This document shows, one piece after another, positions 5,617 through 9,175 of a stretch of DNA of 9,175 nt. The DNA is from an uncultured Lachnospiraceae bacterium. GTDB lineage: Bacteria > Bacillota_A > Clostridia > Lachnospirales > Lachnospiraceae. The stretch spans positions 1 to 9,175 of the forward strand of contig CACXDR010000172.1 in NCBI GenBank assembly GCA_902766415.1, written 5' to 3'. Position numbers and translations under genes: made by a program. The notes under the pieces were generated by a model. The model worked only from the letters and a program-made list of their open reading frames with translations, was not told the DNA's origin and did not search any database. How positions within the stretch are numbered: position 1 is the stretch's first letter; the number at the start of each line of letters is the position of its first letter.

Positions 5617-6536
5617 GCATGGCAAGGACCGCAGAAAAGAAAACGTTCAATATGGTGGTCTGCGTAAAGCAGGTCCCCGCCGGCGCCCAGGCGAAGCTGG
5701 ACCCGGTGACGAAAACACTGATCCGCAGTGCCGGATCGTCCATCCTGAATCCTTATGACGCCTTCGCCGTGGAAGCCGCCCTCCAGATCCGTGACAGACT
5801 CGCGGCAGCCGCAGAAACATCAGAAGCTCCGGCAGCCCCGCAGGCTGCAGAGGCTCCGGCACCTGCGCAGACCGCAGGGGCTCCGGGGATCTCCTGCTCC
5901 GTTACCGCTCTCAGCATGGGCGTTCCCTCCGTGGAAAAAATGCTGAAGGACCTCATCGCCCGCGGAGTCGATGAGGGCATCCTCCTGACGGACCGCGCGT
6001 TCGCAGGCGCGGACACCATCGCGACCTCCCGTTCCCTCTCCCTGGGCGTCCGGCAGATCGAATACCGGCGCGGAAGCGTTTCGCTGATCATCTGCGGCCA
6101 CATGGCTGTGGACGGCGACACCGCGCAGATCGGCCCCGAGCTTGCGGAGACCCTGAAGCTTCCGCACGTTTCCAACGTCCTGAAGATCGTTGAGGTGGAC
6201 CCGGAAAACTCCTTTGCCGTGGTCGAGTGCATCGCGGCGGAGGGGAAACAGACGCTCAGAGTACAGCTTCCCGCGCTGATCACCGTTTCGAAGGATATCA
6301 ACGTGCTCCGGCTGCCCTCGATCAGCGGTATCCGAAGGGCGGAGCATCAGGACGTCCGGGTGCTCGGCGCGGCGGAGCTCAACGCGGACCCCGCCATTCT
6401 CGGAAAAAGAGGCTCCGCCACCCAGGTGGTCCGGACCTTCACGCCGGACTTTGAGGCAAAAGCGGAGCGCGTCACGGGTACCCCGAAGGAAGTGGCCGTG
6501 AAAATCAGAGACATCATCGGGAGATTAATAGGATGA
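5613..6536 (+). CDS. etfB: Electron transfer flavoprotein beta subunit (EtfB)
   Basis: EtfB forms a heterodimer with EtfA and carries electrons from a flavin dehydrogenase; in bifurcating types it also binds NADH and a second FAD. The 307 residues show VVCVKQVP (15-22), LNPYDAFAVEAAL (45-57), LLTDRAFAGADTIATS (124-139) and the nucleotide-binding DGDTAQIGPELAE (167-179). GTG 5613 is preferred because AAAGGGGG lies 7 bases upstream and the GTGA overlaps the preceding stop; ATG 5619 in the same frame is the alternative. The usual length is about 250-265. The excess is mostly an Ala/Pro-rich insertion at about 64-92, between the helix ending QIRDR and the strand SCSVTALSMG. It contains a 9-residue repeat encoded by a 27-base unit. 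The stop overlaps the etfA ATG (ATGA). It is the middle gene of the operon and most likely partners the oxidase upstream. Confidence 0.92.
   Translation: MSMARTAEKKTFNMVVCVKQVPAGAQAKLDPVTKTLIRSAGSSILNPYDAFAVEAALQIRDRLAAAAETSEAPAAPQAAEAPAPAQTAGAPGISCSVTALSMGVPSVEKMLKDLIARGVDEGILLTDRAFAGADTIATSRSLSLGVRQIEYRRGSVSLIICGHMAVDGDTAQIGPELAETLKLPHVSNVLKIVEVDPENSFAVVECIAAEGKQTLRVQLPALITVSKDINVLRLPSISGIRRAEHQDVRVLGAAELNADPAILGKRGSATQVVRTFTPDFEAKAERVTGTPKEVAVKIRDIIGRLIG
5826..5886 (+). repeat. 27-base imperfect tandem repeat inside etfB
   Basis: GCTCCGG recurs at 5826, 5853 and 5880, exactly 27 bases apart, within diverged surrounding units. The frame is kept, giving EAPAAPQAA, EAPAPAQTA and then GAPG. 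This looks like a local in-frame tandem duplication that built the Ala/Pro linker-like insertion in EtfB. Confidence 0.7.
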
Positions 6537-7570
6537 ATTACATACAGAAGAACAGTGAGATCTGGGTATACGCGGAACAGCACGCCGGCATCATCCACCC
6601 GGTAGCCTTCGAGCTTCTTGGGACTGCCCGGAAGCTGGCGGACGACCGCGGGCTCCGCGTCACGGCGGCGGTCCTCGGAGACCTCCGCGCGAGCTGCGGG
6701 GAGGACCTCCTTGCCGCGGGCGCGGACCGTGTTTTCCTGGTGACGCACGAAACGCTGAAGCTGCCCATGGAGCTGCCCTACGAGGAGATCCTGTACCGCC
6801 TGGTGTCAAGGGAACAGCCGGATATCCTCCTCTTCGGAGCCACTCCGTTCGGACGCTCCCTGGCGCCGCGCCTGGCCGCCCGCCTGGGGACCGGGCTCAC
6901 CGCGGACTGTACCTCCCTCTCCATAGACCCGGAAAGCGGGCTTTTAAAGCAGGTGCGTCCCGCGTTCGGCGGAAGCCTCATGGCAGAGATCGTCTGCCCG
7001 GTCATGCGGCCCCAGATGGCGACCGTCCGTCCGGGCATCTTTCCGCGTCCCGTGCCGGACCGCACCCGCGGCGGCTCCATCGAGCGCATCTGGCAGCCGG
7101 TGGATGAGCAGAGAGTCACGGTGCTCCGCACGGAGGCGCGCCGCAGCGGCCGTTCCATCGCCGGCGCAAAGCGTCTTGTCATTGCCGGACGCGGCATCGG
7201 CCTGAAAAAGAATCTCGCCCTTGTGGAAGAGCTCGCGGGCCTTCTGGACGCGGACTGGGGCTGCACCCGCCCGCTGGTGGAAAACGGCTGGTGCGACAGC
7301 TTCCGGCAGGTCGGACAGACCGGCTGCTCCGTATCCCCTGAGCTCCTGGTCAGCGTCGGCGTCTCCGGCGCCGTCCAGCACACCGCCGGAATCACAGGCG
7401 CGAAGCAGGTCATTGCCGTAAACAAGGATCCTTCGGCGCAGATCTTTGCCTCCGCAAACTACGCTGTGGAAGGCGACTGCGTCCAGTTCATGAAAAACCT
7501 GATCTCCGAGCTTCGGGCCAATCCGCCCATGCGGACCATCTGGGGAAGCTCCGAGGAGTACAACGGATAA
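6533..7570 (+). CDS. etfA: Electron transfer flavoprotein alpha subunit (EtfA)
   Basis: EtfA binds the electron-shuttling FAD of the ETF heterodimer. The 345 residues contain an N-terminal ETF domain (about 8-190) and the C-terminal FAD domain with AGRGIG (218-223), RPLVENGW (246-253), RQVGQTG (258-264), SGAVQHTAGI (278-287), NKDPSAQIF (297-305) and YAVEGD (310-315), all typical. The length is normal for an EtfA without additions. It lacks the N-terminal ferredoxin-like Cys cluster found in the EtfA-type subunits of some clostridial confurcating complexes, such as LctC and CarE. ATG 6533 overlaps the etfB stop as ATGA, with GGGAGA 8 bases upstream. No terminator follows; the convergent permease stop is only 8 bases away. 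A short run after the FAD domain (about 330-345) is of unclear role. Confidence 0.93.
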   Translation: MNYIQKNSEIWVYAEQHAGIIHPVAFELLGTARKLADDRGLRVTAAVLGDLRASCGEDLLAAGADRVFLVTHETLKLPMELPYEEILYRLVSREQPDILLFGATPFGRSLAPRLAARLGTGLTADCTSLSIDPESGLLKQVRPAFGGSLMAEIVCPVMRPQMATVRPGIFPRPVPDRTRGGSIERIWQPVDEQRVTVLRTEARRSGRSIAGAKRLVIAGRGIGLKKNLALVEELAGLLDADWGCTRPLVENGWCDSFRQVGQTGCSVSPELLVSVGVSGAVQHTAGITGAKQVIAVNKDPSAQIFASANYAVEGDCVQFMKNLISELRANPPMRTIWGSSEEYNG

Positions 7571-7578
7571 CAAAACTG

Positions 7579-8877
7579 TCATATCCTGTTCTTCTCAATG
7601 AAGGAGCCAGCCAGCCGCCAGAGCGGGACAAGGTACAGGTAGCAGGCGAACAGCATGGAGGACGTGGGCGCGCCGACGGAAGCCAGCGGGACGCCCCCGG
7701 CGATGCTCCACGGCACCAGGCCGGCGACCAGGATGACGGTATCCTCAAGGTGGATCGCGAGCCGCTTCCTGTCCGGGACCGTGCCGCGGCAGAGCTGGAA
7801 GCTTAAGATCGTTGCCAGGGACTGGTTGCAGGAGATCATGGACAGGATGCAGGAGGCGGCAAGGACAGCCGCGAAATCAGTCGTTTTCCGGCTCAGGCTG
7901 AGCACCAGGGTCTTCGCCCCGTTTAAAAGGCCGGTCGCCTCGAAGATCCCGGAAAACGCGGACGAGATGCAGACGATCAGACCGACCCGGACCATGGACA
8001 GGATGCCGCCGCCGTTGATCATGGACGAGAGCGCGGGATCCGCCGCGCGATAGCCTGAGACGGCAGTCCGGAGAAGCTCCGTGACGGACATCCCCTGTAA
8101 AAAGAGGCAGACCGGCACGGCAGTCAGGATGCTTGCTGCCATCGTCTTCCGCACCGGGACTCTGAGAAGCGAAAGGGCCAGGATCACCGCCGCCGGGACC
8201 AGGCATACCGGATGGAGCCGGAATTCCGTCCCGAACATGGAGAAAAGGTCCGGGAGATCGCCTCCGGTCTTAACGGAAAGGCCGACGGCGCCATAGATCA
8301 CGCAGGTCATGAGGAACGGCAGCAGCGCGGTCCGCATCATCCGCCGGATGTTGTCGAAGGACTCCGTCTCCGTGAGGGACGACACCAGCAGCATGCTGGT
8401 GGAGACAGGCGAGCAGCGGTCCCCGAAGAAGACGCCGGAAAGGACGGCCCCACCGGTCAGAAGGATCGGGAAGCCGATGACGTGCCCTATCGTCGCGCAG
8501 ATCACGCCCATGGTCGCGCCCGTGCCGAACGCCGTCCCCGTGAGGAAGGAGACCAGGCAGTTCAGGAGGAAGGTCATCAGCAGGAAGACCGCCGGCCGGA
8601 TGAGCGACGCGGACCAGCAGACGATCGCCGGGATGGTCCCCGCGGCGCGCCAGAGCGCGGTCAGTACGCCGATGAACACGAAGGTCGTCAGGATCCCGGT
8701 GACTGTGCGGATACCGTTCACGCACATGGAAGCAAGCGCCTTCGGCCCGTTCCCCTTCAGCGCGGCATACGCGAGAAATATGACAAGACCGGCGGCGAGC
8801 GCGTATACAAGTTCGATATGAAGGACGATGCTCATAAGGAGCATCGCGCAGAATAGCACCAGGGTGATGAGTTCCAT
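7579..8877 (-). CDS. NhaC-family Na+/H+ antiporter-type permease
   Basis: This polytopic inner-membrane protein has roughly ten or more hydrophobic segments. It carries NhaC-family signatures: SFLTGTAFGTGATMGV and AVLSGVFFGDRCSPVSTSM in the first half, and CNQSLATIL, LEDTVILVAGLVPWSIAGG and ASVGAPTSSML near the C-terminus. NhaC homologues exchange Na+ for H+; the relative MleN exchanges malate and lactate with H+ and Na+. Beside an oxidase-ETF operon, uptake or exchange of a 2-hydroxyacid is a reasonable inference. ATG 8877 (432 residues) is chosen because it begins at the first membrane segment (MELITLVLF), with AGAAAGG 12 bases upstream. ATG 8916 would add 13 residues, but it has no ribosome binding site and its first two bases overlap the candidate -10 box. 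It converges on etfA with an 8-base gap and no terminator between them. Confidence 0.88.
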   Translation of the reverse strand: MELITLVLFCAMLLMSIVLHIELVYALAAGLVIFLAYAALKGNGPKALASMCVNGIRTVTGILTTFVFIGVLTALWRAAGTIPAIVCWSASLIRPAVFLLMTFLLNCLVSFLTGTAFGTGATMGVICATIGHVIGFPILLTGGAVLSGVFFGDRCSPVSTSMLLVSSLTETESFDNIRRMMRTALLPFLMTCVIYGAVGLSVKTGGDLPDLFSMFGTEFRLHPVCLVPAAVILALSLLRVPVRKTMAASILTAVPVCLFLQGMSVTELLRTAVSGYRAADPALSSMINGGGILSMVRVGLIVCISSAFSGIFEATGLLNGAKTLVLSLSRKTTDFAAVLAASCILSMISCNQSLATILSFQLCRGTVPDRKRLAIHLEDTVILVAGLVPWSIAGGVPLASVGAPTSSMLFACYLYLVPLWRLAGSFIEKNRI

Positions 8878-8914
8878 GAATATGGCCAGCCTTTCTCTCA
8901 GTCTGTGTCCCCCC

Positions 8915-8943
8915 ATTCTAATACAGGATCACGCTGATGGGAA
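8915..8943 (-). promoter_or_regulatory. Candidate promoter of the permease gene
   Basis: On the minus strand TTCCCA (8943-8938, 4 of 6 matches) and TAGAAT (8920-8915, 5 of 6) are 17 bases apart. Transcription would begin near 8908, about 30 bases before the ATG at 8877, which supports that start over the ATG at 8916. The spacer is almost filled by one copy of the 18-base repeat, so a bound protein would block or modify this promoter. Confidence 0.45.
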
Positions 8944-9003
8944 GGACGGAAACCGTCCCTATGACAGGATCACGCTGATGGAAAGAGCGGAACCGCCCCC
9001 TGA
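8923..9003. repeat. Two 41-base-spaced operator-like repeats upstream of the permease
   Basis: ACAGGATCACGCTGATGG occurs identically at 8923-8940 and 8964-8981. Each copy is followed by a related, diverged segment containing a small hairpin: GGACGG-AAA-CCGTCC at 8944-8958, and GCGG-AA-CCGC at 8987-8996. The 41-base period is close to four helical turns. Each 18-mer contains the dyad ATCA-CGC-TGAT. The first copy lies over the candidate -35/spacer and the second upstream, as expected for a regulator binding two sites on one DNA face. It may also be a plain tandem duplication. Confidence 0.6.
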
Positions 9004-9014
9004 AACAGAAATGA

Positions 9015-9058
9015 TGCCGCCCCGGCTGGATCTGACCAGCCGGGGCGGCACTTTTTTT
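9015..9058 (+). terminator. Strong 15-bp hairpin terminator, T-tract on the plus strand
   Basis: TGCCGCCCCGGCTGG (9015-9029) pairs perfectly with CCAGCCGGGGCGGCA (9036-9050) around the loop ATCTGA, followed by C and seven Ts (9052-9058). The textbook T-tract is on the plus strand although no plus-strand gene lies directly upstream. On the minus strand the stem follows the partial gene ending at 9074 and is trailed by TCATTTCTGTTTC, a weaker U-run, so it may act in both directions. Plus-strand function would suit a transcript running antisense through the permease from the etfA operon. Confidence 0.8.
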
Positions 9059-9073
9059 CTGTCCTTATGCGTT

Positions 9074-9175
9074 TCAGCGGGAATAGTATGTCACGGTTCC
9101 CTGATCAAAATCGAGGACGCGGAAGTTGTTTTCATCAATGAAATCAAGCGCCTGACGGCGGCTCTCCGACTCGTA
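9074..9175 (-). CDS. C-terminal end of an unidentified minus-strand gene
   Basis: An open frame of 33 codons runs from the window edge to TGA at 9076-9074. It ends with acidic/aromatic sequence: ALDFIDENNFRVLDFDQGTV, then TYYSR. It is cut by the window edge, so start, length and function are unknown. Support comes from the open frame with protein-like composition and from the strong hairpin 24 bases downstream. I recognise no family from this tail. It is not clear whether it shares transcription with the permease; the hairpin argues it mostly does not. Confidence 0.55.
   Translation of the reverse strand, partial: YESESRRQALDFIDENNFRVLDFDQGTVTYYSR

Noticed and set aside
3859..5625. 588-codon open frame on the minus strand opposite the FAD-linked dehydrogenase
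   Set aside because: It lies entirely antisense to a clearly recognisable enzyme gene. Long antisense frames are expected in GC-rich codon usage, and its translation is rich in Arg, Gly and His with no domain.
8212..8856. 214-codon plus-strand open frame opposite the permease
   Set aside because: The translation is a low-complexity mix of Arg, Glu, Asp and Gly typical of an antisense frame. The minus strand encodes a clear NhaC-type membrane protein.
8878..8916. Longer permease start at 8916 (13 extra residues)
   Set aside because: There is no ribosome binding site before it, and the candidate -10 box overlaps it; the first membrane segment begins at the Met encoded at 8877. It is not excluded, only less likely.

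Overview
The window looks like chromosomal DNA from an anaerobic, fairly high-GC Firmicute, most likely a Lachnospiraceae-type Clostridium relative. This is inferred from strong AAGGAGG-type ribosome binding sites, TTG and GTG starts, compact ATGA/GTGA gene overlaps, and a flavin oxidase coupled to EtfB and EtfA. Most genes hand-count at about 60-70% GC in sampled stretches. One gene (1583-3634) is clearly lower, about 45-57%. No tRNA, rRNA, CRISPR array or intact insertion sequence was seen.

Layout from left to right: a bidirectional-looking terminator (31-67); trpB on the minus strand (94-1353) as a single gene with its own promoter and no trpA beside it; a 229-base divergent intergenic region; a 683-residue helical protein of unknown function on the plus strand (1583-3634), ending in a strong intrinsic terminator (3707-3749); a 274-base spacer with hairpins, a dyad operator candidate and a sigma-A-like promoter; then a tight three-gene operon on the plus strand. 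That operon is a GlcD/LctD-type FAD-linked 2-hydroxyacid dehydrogenase (4024-5616), etfB (5613-6536) and etfA (6533-7570). Eight bases beyond etfA, and convergent with it, is an NhaC-family permease on the minus strand (7579-8877). Its promoter region carries two 41-base-spaced copies of an 18-base sequence. A strong hairpin with a plus-strand T-tract follows (9015-9058), and then the last 33 codons of another minus-strand gene that runs off the window.

The dehydrogenase, ETF and permease make a plausible unit. The permease would move a 2-hydroxyacid such as lactate with Na+/H+ exchange, the flavin dehydrogenase would oxidise it, and EtfAB would take the electrons, perhaps by electron confurcation to NAD+ as in the LctBCD system of Acetobacterium woodii. 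The substrate and the confurcation are inferences. No terminator is visible between etfA and the permease, so operon mRNA may run antisense through the whole permease gene to the plus-oriented terminator at 9015-9058.

The most novel-looking items are the unrecognised 683-residue protein, an Ala/Pro repeat insertion within EtfB, the possible operon/permease antisense arrangement, and the paired operator-like repeats in front of the permease.
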